This document shows positions 7,262 to 15,506 of a stretch of DNA of 42,690 nt, piece by piece. Under the pieces are notes generated by a model, which searched no databases, was not told the DNA's origin, and worked only from the letters and a program-made list of their open reading frames with translations. The position numbers were made by a program, and so were the translations under genes. How positions within the stretch are numbered: position 1 is the stretch's first letter; each line of letters starts with the position of its first letter. The DNA comes from CADCVW01 sp035644935 (GTDB lineage: Bacteria > Pseudomonadota > Alphaproteobacteria > Sphingomonadales > Sphingomonadaceae). The stretch is from the NCBI GenBank assembly GCA_035644935.1, contig DASQNO010000116.1, positions 1 to 42,690 of the forward strand. The letters run 5' to 3'.

Positions 7262-8788
7262 TCAGGCCCCGACCACTCGGTCGGCGAGGCGGGGTACGGG
7301 CCCGAGCGACCTCAGGAACGCGTCGATCGCGACCCGCGGCGGCATCTCACCGCGCACGGCCTGGCTGGACACCAGCACCGCCACCGCCGCCTGCGACCGT
7401 CCGAGCAGCCGCGCCTTCAGCGTCTCCAGCTTCACCGCCGCATCGCTGCCCGTGGTAACGCCGCCGACGCGGTAGAAGCTCAGCACCTCGCGCATGGCGC
7501 CGTCCGCGACGATGCGATCGGCCCGCCCGCCCGCCGGCGGGCTCCCGCCCTGCGACCAAGACCAGCCGCCGTCCGGCGCCACCACGCCCTGCCCGTATCC
7601 CACGAGCTCGCGTCCCTCGCCCTGCCAGGCATAGGCCGCGACCACGAGGTCGACCTCGCGTCCCTGCGCATCACGGTAGCGCTGGACGAGCAGGCGGTCC
7701 GCGCCGGCAAAGCGCGGGGTCCACGGCACGCCGCCCGCGCGCGCCACCGGCGTCCACCCGGGCACGACGGGCGCAGCGAGCGCCGGTAACCGGATATCGC
7801 GCGCGCCAGCGGCCGCCGACGCCGACCAGGCGATCGGCGCCGCCACCAGCGTCAGCGCGAGGCCCAGCATCAGCGGCAACGACGTCCCCGCCGGGACCGC
7901 CGCCACAGGGGCGCGTACCTCCACCGCCTCGTCCGCCGAGCGGTCGAAGAAGCGCCACGCCAGTCCCATCACGATCGCGATCACGAACCCGAAGAAGAAC
8001 CAGCCATAGACGACGTGATCGAACCCGCTCGCCGCCGCGTTGCTCGTCTCCGCAGCGACAAGGATCGTGGCGAACGCGCGCACGCCGTTGGCCAGCACCG
8101 GCACGATCAGCGCGGTGGCAACGAACGCCAGCCGACGCGGCCAGGACCGAAACCCGACATGCGCGATGAGCACGCCCAGCGCCAGCATCGCGACCAGGAA
8201 CTTGACCCCGGAGCAGGCCTCCGCGACTTCGAAATAGCCGCCGGGCGTGGTGATGAACACGCCTTCCATATGCGCCGGAATGCCTGCCAGCCCCAGCAGC
8301 GCCATCGACAGTTGGGCGGTCACCACCTGCAGCAGGGGCACCAGTTCCTCGCCCGCAGGGATCAGGAACAGCGCGTAGAACAGGGGAAAGGCCAGCGCCC
8401 GCGCGACGTCGCGGCCCAGCAGCGTCACCACGGCGCCCTGCAGCATGATCACCAGCCCCGCATGCCGGAACAGCGACACGCCAGCCGCATCGCCTAGCAT
8501 CCACGCCAGCGATCCCGCGCCCACGACTGCCAGCCCCACCGGCCACACCGATGGCGTCAGCCCGGCCAAGGCGGGCGCGCGCTGCCACACCAGCCAGGCG
8601 ATGATCGGCACGATCAGCAGGCAATGGTTGAACGTCGAACTGGTCCACCAGATCGTCGCCATGTGCGCCGCATCGCCCGCCAGCAGCATCAGCACGGCCC
8701 CCGCCGCGATCGCCAGCGCGGTCAGGTGCCGACGCCACGCCGTCGCGGGCTCCGCGCGCGCGCGGCTTGCCGCCGCCGCGATGCTCAT
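7262..8788 (-). CDS. xrtA: Exosortase A with fused EpsI domain
   Basis: Exosortase A is an inner-membrane transpeptidase-like protease thought to cleave PEP-CTERM tails and hand the protein to an envelope acceptor. Residues 1-290 are multi-helix membrane sequence and hold the family's three conserved residues: Cys192 (EACSGVKF), Arg237 (NGVRAFAT) and His258 (GFDHVVYGW). After another membrane helix, the C-terminal 200 residues form a soluble EpsI-like domain (VPGWTPVARAGG, YAWQGEGRELVGYG). The fused form is common in this family. It starts ATGA, overlapping the glycosyltransferase stop. No PEP-CTERM substrate gene is found in the window. Confidence 0.94.
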   Translation of the reverse strand: MSIAAAASRARAEPATAWRRHLTALAIAAGAVLMLLAGDAAHMATIWWTSSTFNHCLLIVPIIAWLVWQRAPALAGLTPSVWPVGLAVVGAGSLAWMLGDAAGVSLFRHAGLVIMLQGAVVTLLGRDVARALAFPLFYALFLIPAGEELVPLLQVVTAQLSMALLGLAGIPAHMEGVFITTPGGYFEVAEACSGVKFLVAMLALGVLIAHVGFRSWPRRLAFVATALIVPVLANGVRAFATILVAAETSNAAASGFDHVVYGWFFFGFVIAIVMGLAWRFFDRSADEAVEVRAPVAAVPAGTSLPLMLGLALTLVAAPIAWSASAAAGARDIRLPALAAPVVPGWTPVARAGGVPWTPRFAGADRLLVQRYRDAQGREVDLVVAAYAWQGEGRELVGYGQGVVAPDGGWSWSQGGSPPAGGRADRIVADGAMREVLSFYRVGGVTTGSDAAVKLETLKARLLGRSQAAVAVLVSSQAVRGEMPPRVAIDAFLRSLGPVPRLADRVVGA

Positions 8789-9990
8789 CCGAACACCAAT
8801 TCTTCGAGCGGCGCCATCTGCCGGTCCCAGCTATAGCGCTCGCACATCCGCGCCCGCGCCGCCGCGCCGATCCGCGCCGCGACCCCGCTGTCCGCCGCCA
8901 CCCTCAGCACCGCCTCCGCGGTCGCCTCGGCGCCATTCGCGACCAGGAGATCGCGTCCAGGCTCCGCATCGATCCCCTCGAACGCTTGCGGCGAGGCGAC
9001 CACCGGCCGCGCCATTGCCATTGCTTCCAGCACCTTGTTCTGCACCCCGCGCGCGACCTGCAGCGGCGCCACCACGACGTGCGCCGCCGCCAGCCACGGA
9101 CGCATGTCGGGTACCCCGCCGACCACCGCGACACCGGGTAAGGCGCCGAGCGCCTGCACCGCCGGCGCCGGGTTGCGCCCGACGATCGCGAAGCGCGCGC
9201 CCGGGCGGCTCTCGCGGATGCGCGGCAGGATCGCCTGCGCGAAATGGGTCACGGCCTGCACGTTGGGCGCGTAATCCATCTGGCCGGAAAAGACGAGCAG
9301 CGGCGCGCCGGCGGCGGGCTCCGGCTCGACGCCCGCCGGATCGAAGAAGGCGAGGTCGACGCCGTTCTCCAATGCGCGCACGTTCGCCCCCGAAAGGCTG
9401 CTGCGCCCGCGGAACAGTTCGGCCTCCGCTTCCGTCACGAACAGGCTGACATGCGCGCGCGCCGCGATGCCTGCCTCCTCGGCGGCCAGCCGCGTCGCCT
9501 CGCGCCGGTACAGCCAGCGCAACGGCGCATGTCCCTGCCCGGCGTAGCTTTCGAACTTGGCTGAATCGACATCGACGAAATCCATGGCGAATCTAATTTG
9601 TCCCAGAAGGTCAGGAACATACTGACTCATCTGCCCGGAGAATGCGAAGATACTGGCGATCGAATCGCGGCGCAGGACCTCACCCACCGCAGCCCGCATC
9701 GTCGCACTGGCGAACGCCTCCATCGACGCCGATCGGCCGCTGGCGAAGCTCGCCAGCACGCTGGCGCCCTTGGACCGCGTCCGTACGATGGTCGACACGC
9801 TGGCGAGCCCCTTCCCCAGCGCCGCGCGCAACCCCGCCTCGTGCGCCGCGTCCGCCGCATCGTCCGCGAACGTCGCGACATGGACCCGCGCCACCCGGCA
9901 CAGGTTCTGCAGCAGGTGAAAGGACCGGATCTTGTCGCCGCGATCCGGCGGAAATGGGATGCGGTGGGCGAGGAACAGGACCTCCCTCAC
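8785..9990 (-). CDS. XrtA-system glycosyltransferase (Stp1-type, GT4-like)
   Basis: This 401-residue GT-B glycosyltransferase likely adds a sugar during exopolysaccharide repeat-unit assembly at the inner membrane. The N-terminal domain starts VREVLFLAHRIPFPPDRGDK, which resembles the exosortase-associated sugar transferase family. The C-terminal half has the nucleotide-sugar fold (LVFSGQMDYAPN, RFAIVGRNP, VVVAPLQVARGVQNKVLEAMAM, with the acceptor-phosphate Glu). I start it at the GTG at 9990, inside the FemAB stop (GTGA); a longer upstream reading runs antisense-like through FemAB and is rejected. The sugar and linkage cannot be told from sequence. Confidence 0.88.
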   Translation of the reverse strand: MREVLFLAHRIPFPPDRGDKIRSFHLLQNLCRVARVHVATFADDAADAAHEAGLRAALGKGLASVSTIVRTRSKGASVLASFASGRSASMEAFASATMRAAVGEVLRRDSIASIFAFSGQMSQYVPDLLGQIRFAMDFVDVDSAKFESYAGQGHAPLRWLYRREATRLAAEEAGIAARAHVSLFVTEAEAELFRGRSSLSGANVRALENGVDLAFFDPAGVEPEPAAGAPLLVFSGQMDYAPNVQAVTHFAQAILPRIRESRPGARFAIVGRNPAPAVQALGALPGVAVVGGVPDMRPWLAAAHVVVAPLQVARGVQNKVLEAMAMARPVVASPQAFEGIDAEPGRDLLVANGAEATAEAVLRVAADSGVAARIGAAARARMCERYSWDRQMAPLEELVFG

Positions 9991-11042
9991 CCAAGGCCCC
10001 GCGACAGCATCGGCCCCAGCAGATTGGCGACCGGCAGCGGCAGCTTCTTCCACAATTCGATCTTGCGCTGGTACCTGGCGTCGTTGGGACTGATCTCGCG
10101 TGTGGCGCCATGCGTCCAATAGCGCACCGGCTCCGGCGCGAAGCCCCAATTCTTCTTGAACGCAAACGCGCCACTGCCGGTCTTGGATCGCCCGAAGTCG
10201 AAGCGCGCGCAGCCGATCCTCCGCGCCCGCTTCATCAGCTCCCAATACATCAGGTCGTTGGCGCGCCACGTCCGCGCCCCCGCCGTCCCGCCGCCCCAGA
10301 ACGGCATGATGGTGTCGCCGTGGCGAAAGCTCAGCACGCTCGCCAGAGCCGCGCCCTCCCGCCGCACCGTCAGGATCTCGGCATCCTCGCCGAACCCGTC
10401 GAGCATGGCGTCGAACAGCGCCCGCGGAAACACCGGCGTGCCCAGGTTGCGCACGCTGGCCGCGTACACCGTATAATGCGCGTCGCGATCGCGCCTGCCG
10501 CGCCCGACCTCGACCTCCAGGTCGAACCCGATCGCCCGGCGCACCTCGGCGCGCTGCTTGCGCGGGATCGCCAGCAACTCGGCGTCGTCGTCGGTGGCCA
10601 GCGTACGCGCGAAATTGGCGTGTGCGCCGTCGATGATGCGCCAGTCGCCCGCCGGCGCCGCACCGCCGCGCAGTTCAATCGAAGGGAAACCCTGCGCGCC
10701 GGCATGGCGGATCAACTCGGCGGAAAGCACGCCCACCGCGCGGTCGCTGCCCAGCAGCCCGCCGCCGACGCCGAACCCGCTCGAAACCAGCGCCCTGCCG
10801 AACAACCGCGACCGCATCCGCGTGACCGGAACGACGCCATCGATCCGCCCGCGCAATTCGGCGAGCAGGAACAACCCGTCCTGCCCGCACCCGCGCGCCA
10901 CGGCCTGCAGCCATTGGGGACGCTGGAACAGCTGCCCGTCGGGATGTTCGCGCACGAACGCGTCGATCCGCGCCATTTCCGCAGGCTCGGACAGGCCGAC
11001 GGCGCGCACGCTCGGCCTGGCGCTCGTCGCCTCCATGTTCAT
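9987..11042 (-). CDS. FemAB-family XrtA/PEP-CTERM-associated protein
   Basis: This 351-residue protein has the double-GNAT layout of FemAB peptidyltransferases. The C-terminal half shows LASVLSFRHGDTIMPFWGGG and DLMYWELMKRA...RFDFGRSKTGSGAFAFKKNWGF, typical of the exosortase-associated FemAB subfamily. FemAB relatives pass amino-acyl or acyl groups onto amino groups of envelope precursors, so this protein may decorate the polysaccharide or its lipid carrier. The ATG at 11042 overlaps the deacetylase stop (ATGA); an ATG at 11090 would add 16 residues. Its role next to a deacetylase, which creates free amines, is suggestive but inferred. Confidence 0.88.
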   Translation of the reverse strand: MNMEATSARPSVRAVGLSEPAEMARIDAFVREHPDGQLFQRPQWLQAVARGCGQDGLFLLAELRGRIDGVVPVTRMRSRLFGRALVSSGFGVGGGLLGSDRAVGVLSAELIRHAGAQGFPSIELRGGAAPAGDWRIIDGAHANFARTLATDDDAELLAIPRKQRAEVRRAIGFDLEVEVGRGRRDRDAHYTVYAASVRNLGTPVFPRALFDAMLDGFGEDAEILTVRREGAALASVLSFRHGDTIMPFWGGGTAGARTWRANDLMYWELMKRARRIGCARFDFGRSKTGSGAFAFKKNWGFAPEPVRYWTHGATREISPNDARYQRKIELWKKLPLPVANLLGPMLSRGLG

Positions 11043-11950
11043 CGCAATCGTTCGCGCTCGCTCGCCACCACTGCGCCCGTCGTACCCCATGAAAAGTCAC
11101 CAAGCAGTTTCTGCAGCTTGGGATACATCGCCGACAACCGCGTGTAATGCCGCACCCGCGAACGCAACGGGGCTGCTCGAACCCGGGGCTGTTCGGGGTC
11201 GATCTCCCACGGGTGGAAGTAGAAGGCCGCGGGCCTTCCCTCTTGGCCGTTCACCCGTCCGATCGCCCAATGCGAGAAGCTGTAGGGCAGGATGCGGAAG
11301 AAACCTCCGCCACCCGCCGCCATGCGCCGCCCGCCTAGCTCGACGGTGGTCACCGGCAATTCGATCAGGTCTGCGTCCGGCAGTGGCCGGAACGCAAAGC
11401 GCGGTGCCTCGCGCCAGCCATAATGGTCGTGCGCGATCGGCGCGACGCTGGACGAATAGCCATAGCCTTCCTCCGCCAGCACCGCGTGCGCCCAGGGATT
11501 GCGCGCGTCGATCGAGAAGCTCGGCGCACGGTAGCCGTGGATCCGCTGCCCCGACGCATCCTCGATCGCCTTGCGGGCGCGGCTTATGTCGGCGCGGAAC
11601 GCTTCCGGCGTCATGGTGAACACGCGATCGTGGTTGGACCCGTGGCTCGCGAGCTCGTGCCCCGCGTCCGCAAAACGGCGGATCAGCGCCGGAAACCGTT
11701 CGGCGACCCACCCCAGCGTAAAGAACGTCGCCTTGACGTTGCTTTGGGCGAACAGCTCCAGCACCGCGTCGCTGTTGTGCTCCACCCGGCTGGGCAGCGT
11801 CGCCCAGCTTTCGCGCGCGATGACGTTCTCGAACGCGCCGACCTGAAACCAATCCTCGATGTCGATCGACATCGCGTTGATCATCGGGCGTTTTCCGCCC
11901 GGCGGAGCGTCAGAAGTCGTCGTTGCGCGCGCGTGGTCGGCCTGCGTCAT
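11039..11950 (-). CDS. XrtA-system polysaccharide deacetylase
   Basis: This is a NodB-type carbohydrate esterase 4, 303 residues, that removes N-acetyl groups from hexosamine in the exopolysaccharide or its precursor. Motif 1 is SIDIEDWF (Asp30, Asp33), metal-ligand motif 2 is SHGSNHD (His103, His107), and RAPSFSID and YFHPWEID complete the active site. The ATG at 11950 has AAGGAG at a good distance, so I prefer it to the ATG at 11884, though it makes the gene overlap the ATPase gene by 41 bp. No signal peptide is seen, which suits action on the cytoplasmic or membrane face. Confidence 0.93.
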   Translation of the reverse strand: MTQADHARATTTSDAPPGGKRPMINAMSIDIEDWFQVGAFENVIARESWATLPSRVEHNSDAVLELFAQSNVKATFFTLGWVAERFPALIRRFADAGHELASHGSNHDRVFTMTPEAFRADISRARKAIEDASGQRIHGYRAPSFSIDARNPWAHAVLAEEGYGYSSSVAPIAHDHYGWREAPRFAFRPLPDADLIELPVTTVELGGRRMAAGGGGFFRILPYSFSHWAIGRVNGQEGRPAAFYFHPWEIDPEQPRVRAAPLRSRVRHYTRLSAMYPKLQKLLGDFSWGTTGAVVASERERLR

Positions 11951-12938
11951 GGCGATCTCCTTCCACCCAGCCCACCAGCATGGTCAGCACGCGCCTGAGC
12001 GCCGCGTCCTGCGCTTCCAGTCGCGCTTCCAGTTCGTCCACCCGGGCGACCAGCGCCGTGTCCGGCGCCGGGGCGTCCGCAGCTGGGCCGCGCGGACGCG
12101 GCGCGGCGTCGCCGATAACCTCCTGCGCGACCTGATCGATGAGGTGGCCGTCAAGCCGGTCGAGGCCGTCAACCGACCCTTGCAGCAGGACACGGTTAGC
12201 CAGCGTGTTCAGCCTGCGCGGCACGCCGTGCGAATGGCGGAACAGCGCGTCGTACGCGCCGTCCACGAACCGCGGCCGCCCCTGCGCGCCCGCCTTTTCC
12301 AGCCGGTGCTCGATGTACGGCCCGACCTCGTCGGCGCTCATCGCATCCAGATGGTGCGTCGCGATCACGCGCTGGCGCAGCTGCTCGAGTTCGGGCGCCT
12401 GCGTCAGCCGCTCGCGGAACTCGGGTTGCCCCAGCAGAAATATCTGCAGCAGCTGCTTTCCCTCCGCCTGGAAGTTGCTGAGCATGCGCAGCTCTTCCAG
12501 CGCCGAAGTCGGCAGGTTCTGCGCTTCGTCGACGATCAGCAACACGCGCTTGCCCTGCCGCGCCTGCTCATGCAGCGCCTGCTCGACGTGCCCCAGCAGC
12601 AGCCCCTTGGGCGCGTTGCCCGTGGCGATCTTCAGGCCCTGCGCCGTCAGCCGCAGCAGGTCGTCGCCTTCCACCTGCGTCGTCGCCATGCGGATCACCG
12701 TCAGCCGCGACCGGTCGATCGTCGCCATTAAATGCTCGACCAGCGTCGTCTTGCCCGCGCCGACGTCGCCCGTGATGACGATGAAGCCTTCACCCTGGTT
12801 CAGCCCGAAGCCTAGATACGCCATCGCCTTCTTGTGCGTCCGGCTCTCGAAGTAGAAGCGCGAGTCGGGCGCGAGCTGGAACGGCGGGGCGGACAGCCCA
12901 TAATGGTCCAGATAGGTGGTTGTGGGTTTCGCACCCAT
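11910..12938 (-). CDS. XrtA-associated AAA-type ATPase
   Basis: This 342-residue ATPase belongs to the ExeA/GspA-like group that accompanies exosortase A. It begins with YLDHYGLSAPPFQLAPDSRFY, then Walker A GDVGAGKTT (57-65), Walker B VLLIVDEAQNL, and sensor regions LLGQPEF and RQRVIATHHLD. The last 60 residues are a charged, coiled-coil-like tail (LVARVDELEARLEAQDAAL). It probably powers assembly or opening of an export complex with the outer-membrane protein next door, but no partner has been shown. The ATG at 12938 is preceded by AGGTCAGG and lies 14 bp after the beta-barrel gene. Confidence 0.92.
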   Translation of the reverse strand: MGAKPTTTYLDHYGLSAPPFQLAPDSRFYFESRTHKKAMAYLGFGLNQGEGFIVITGDVGAGKTTLVEHLMATIDRSRLTVIRMATTQVEGDDLLRLTAQGLKIATGNAPKGLLLGHVEQALHEQARQGKRVLLIVDEAQNLPTSALEELRMLSNFQAEGKQLLQIFLLGQPEFRERLTQAPELEQLRQRVIATHHLDAMSADEVGPYIEHRLEKAGAQGRPRFVDGAYDALFRHSHGVPRRLNTLANRVLLQGSVDGLDRLDGHLIDQVAQEVIGDAAPRPRGPAADAPAPDTALVARVDELEARLEAQDAALRRVLTMLVGWVEGDRHDAGRPRARNDDF

Positions 12939-12952
12939 GGGCCTGACCTCGT

Positions 12953-14548
12953 TCAAAACTGATACCTCAATCCCAGCAGGGCGGACGCGAACGTGCTGTC
13001 GAACGTGTCGCCGGACGTGTTGTAGAGACCCAGCGTCGCCTGCCCGCGCAGCCGTTCGCCGAAGCTGCGATAATAGGTGCCGGTCACGCCAAGCGCGTAC
13101 TGGTCGGAGAAGCCGATGAGGTCGCTGTCGTTCCACTGCGCATAGGCGTCGAAGTCGAGCCCCGACGTCCGCGTCAGCTTGCGGCCGAGCAGGGCCTGCA
13201 CGCCCGCGGTCTGGTCCTCGACGTCGCGCAGGCCGAACGCGTCGCCGTTGTCCGAACCCAGATACTCGCGCGTCGCATAGTTGCCGCCGACCCCGAAGTT
13301 CCAGACGCCCCGCTGCCGGGCGTAGAGCACCGACAGACCGCGGTTGCGGAAATTGGCGTTGGTGATCGACTGCAGCGAATCATCGAAGCAGGTGCCCGTG
13401 CCCGCCTCGCCGCCGAACACGCAGCCGTTGGGCCCGCCGATCAGCTGGTTGCGCGGCAGCACAAAGCTGGTCGGCACCGTGCCCAGGTCGTTGATGATCC
13501 CGCGTCCGAAGCTGGAGATGCCGTCGTAGAGCACCGCCGAAACCGACGAACCCTCGTCGAGTTGATGGCTCAGGGAGCCGGTGACGCTGGTCCCGCCGTA
13601 ACGCCGCCCCGCGCGCATCTGCAGCTCGGTCCGCCGCGTAGGCTTCCAGATGAACCCGCCGTCGTAGATCAGTCCGTCGATATCCACCGCCCGGAGCCGT
13701 GGTCGTCCGCGGTCCGCGATCAGTTCGCCCCGGCGATCGAGCAACGGCCGTCCGTCGGGCCCGCGCTGAAAGTCCTGCAGGCTCTGCTGGATGCTTTCGT
13801 ACCCGACCCCGGCGGTAAGCGCCAAGGTGGGCGACACCGGCACCACGACGTCGCCGCGCACGAACGTGCCCTCGAACCGCTGGTCCAGCACGTCCGCATC
13901 CTCGCGGCTGTACGCGCCGCTGACCGTCCACCCGAACGGCAGCCGCCCCGGGCTCATGCCCGCGCTTGCGGTCACTTGGTGCGTCACCGAATCGGTATAG
14001 CGATCCAGCCGCCGCGCGCCGGGGATGACGAGGTCGTTGTTGGTATCCACGGCGATGTAGCCCAGCCGATAGCTGCCGGTCAGCGCCACCGGTCCGGCGC
14101 GCCCGGTCACCGAAGGCCCGACATAGGCCGCGAACACCTGGCTCAAACTACGGCTGTCGGCGAACGCCAATCCCGGCGAATCGCCGCCGAACTCGGTCCG
14201 CGCCCGCGTGGCCAGCGCGCCGGCCTCCAGCTGCAGGTTGCGGTTCACCGTGTACCGCGCCGACGCCAGCCCGCTGTGCACGTCCTCCTCCGACAGATTG
14301 CCGCTGAGGCCGAAGCGCCGCTCGTAGCGGTAGCTCGCCTGTGCCTGCACACGCTGCCGCTGGACCGACGCGTCCACCCCCACCGCCACCGCGGTGTAGG
14401 TCAGCACATCGCCGCGATTGCCGAGCTCGGCGCTGATGACTTGCTGGACCTCGATGTACGGCGACACCTGCGTGCGCTGCGCCGCAGCCGCGCCCGGCAT
14501 CCCCAGCATCGCCGCGATTGCCGCGACCAGCATCATCCACCTGGTCAC
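12953..14548 (-). CDS. Exosortase-associated outer-membrane beta-barrel protein (TIGR03016-like)
   Basis: This 531-residue exported protein has a signal peptide (MLVAAIAAMLGMPGAAAAQ, likely cut after AAA) followed by many amphipathic beta strands and a C-terminal Phe (GLRYQF), the outer-membrane assembly signal. It matches the exosortase-linked family that is thought to be a poorly characterised export porin. Two Cys in GGPNGCVFGGEAGTGTC could form an external-loop disulfide. It starts at a GTG overlapping the kinase stop (GTGA), with GGAG upstream. A role in moving polysaccharide across the outer membrane is inferred from context. Confidence 0.85.
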   Translation of the reverse strand: MTRWMMLVAAIAAMLGMPGAAAAQRTQVSPYIEVQQVISAELGNRGDVLTYTAVAVGVDASVQRQRVQAQASYRYERRFGLSGNLSEEDVHSGLASARYTVNRNLQLEAGALATRARTEFGGDSPGLAFADSRSLSQVFAAYVGPSVTGRAGPVALTGSYRLGYIAVDTNNDLVIPGARRLDRYTDSVTHQVTASAGMSPGRLPFGWTVSGAYSREDADVLDQRFEGTFVRGDVVVPVSPTLALTAGVGYESIQQSLQDFQRGPDGRPLLDRRGELIADRGRPRLRAVDIDGLIYDGGFIWKPTRRTELQMRAGRRYGGTSVTGSLSHQLDEGSSVSAVLYDGISSFGRGIINDLGTVPTSFVLPRNQLIGGPNGCVFGGEAGTGTCFDDSLQSITNANFRNRGLSVLYARQRGVWNFGVGGNYATREYLGSDNGDAFGLRDVEDQTAGVQALLGRKLTRTSGLDFDAYAQWNDSDLIGFSDQYALGVTGTYYRSFGERLRGQATLGLYNTSGDTFDSTFASALLGLRYQF

Positions 14549-15495
14549 TGACCCGCTCCATAATATGAAAATCGTTTCTTGCCGGTGGGTTGCGCCGCGC
14601 CGTTCAAAACCAGCTTGATGTCGGAACAGCCCGCGACCAGCCCCACCGCCTCGCGCAGGTCCGCTTCCGACGTCTGGTCCGCGCGCACCACCATCACCAC
14701 CTGGCCCGCATGGCCGGCGATCGCCGAAGCGGCGGACGCGGCCAGCGCCGGCGGCGAATCGAACAGGATCACGCGCTCCGCCCGCGCGGACGTCAGGTCC
14801 CGCAGCAGCTCCGCCATTCGCCCGGACGCTAGCAATTCGGTGGCGTCATGCGCCTGCCGCCCGGCGGGCAGCACCGACAGATTGCCGACGTCGGTCCGGA
14901 TCACCAGCTGCTCGACGTCAACGAACGGGTCGGCCAGCGCGTCCACCAACCCGGCGCCGCCTTCCAGCCCCAGCGTCGAGAGCACCTCCGGCTTGGCGAC
15001 GTCGCCGTCGATCAGCAGCGTCTCGATGTCGCGCTCGCCCGCCAGGCTCATTGCCAGATTGACCGCGGTGAACGTCTTGCCGTCGTCGGGCCGCGCCGAA
15101 CAGATCATCACGACCTGCCCCTTGCCCGCCCCCTTGGCGCGCACCGCGGCGAGCAGGCCGCGCTTGACGATTCGAAGCTCCTCGGCGAGCGTGCCGACCG
15201 GCGCGTCGGGCAGAACGAACCCCCGCGCGGTCAAAGCCTCGCGATCGACAGTCCCGGACGCGGGGCCATCGTACGACTCGCGCGCACGCGCCCCCGGATG
15301 GGACCCCGACGACGCCTTAGACCGCGACGAGGCCTCCGCCGGCGCCATCGCCGGTGCGGCCGACGCCAGCGTCTCCGCCTCGTCCGCGTCCAACATGAAA
15401 TCGTCCGCCTGGCGGCGACGCAGCGCCGCATCGAAGTCGTAGACCTGCGCCGCGCGTTCGATCAGCGACAATTTCGGCTGGGAGTGGGCGTTCAT
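14545..15495 (-). CDS. XrtA-associated tyrosine autokinase (BY-kinase)
   Basis: This is a cytoplasmic bacterial tyrosine kinase of the CpsD/Wzc C-domain type, 316 residues. It has Walker A SARPDDGKT (about 133-141), Walker A' LLIDGD (160-165) and Walker B VILFDSPP. The C-terminus is short, with only RFSYYGAGQ as a tyrosine cluster. The first 90 residues are low-complexity Ala/Ser/Arg and probably disordered. It should work with the chain-length protein encoded 11 bp upstream, its membrane activator, to set polysaccharide length. This split kinase/activator layout differs from the fused Wzc of enterobacteria. Confidence 0.93.
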   Translation of the reverse strand: MNAHSQPKLSLIERAAQVYDFDAALRRRQADDFMLDADEAETLASAAPAMAPAEASSRSKASSGSHPGARARESYDGPASGTVDREALTARGFVLPDAPVGTLAEELRIVKRGLLAAVRAKGAGKGQVVMICSARPDDGKTFTAVNLAMSLAGERDIETLLIDGDVAKPEVLSTLGLEGGAGLVDALADPFVDVEQLVIRTDVGNLSVLPAGRQAHDATELLASGRMAELLRDLTSARAERVILFDSPPALAASAASAIAGHAGQVVMVVRADQTSEADLREAVGLVAGCSDIKLVLNGAAQPTGKKRFSYYGAGQ

Positions 15496-15506
15496 GCTCT
15501 ACGTCC

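Noticed and set aside
11884..11950. Starting the deacetylase at 11884
   Set aside because: The ATG at 11950 has a strong AAGGAG; the later ATG has only a weak GGCGGAA.
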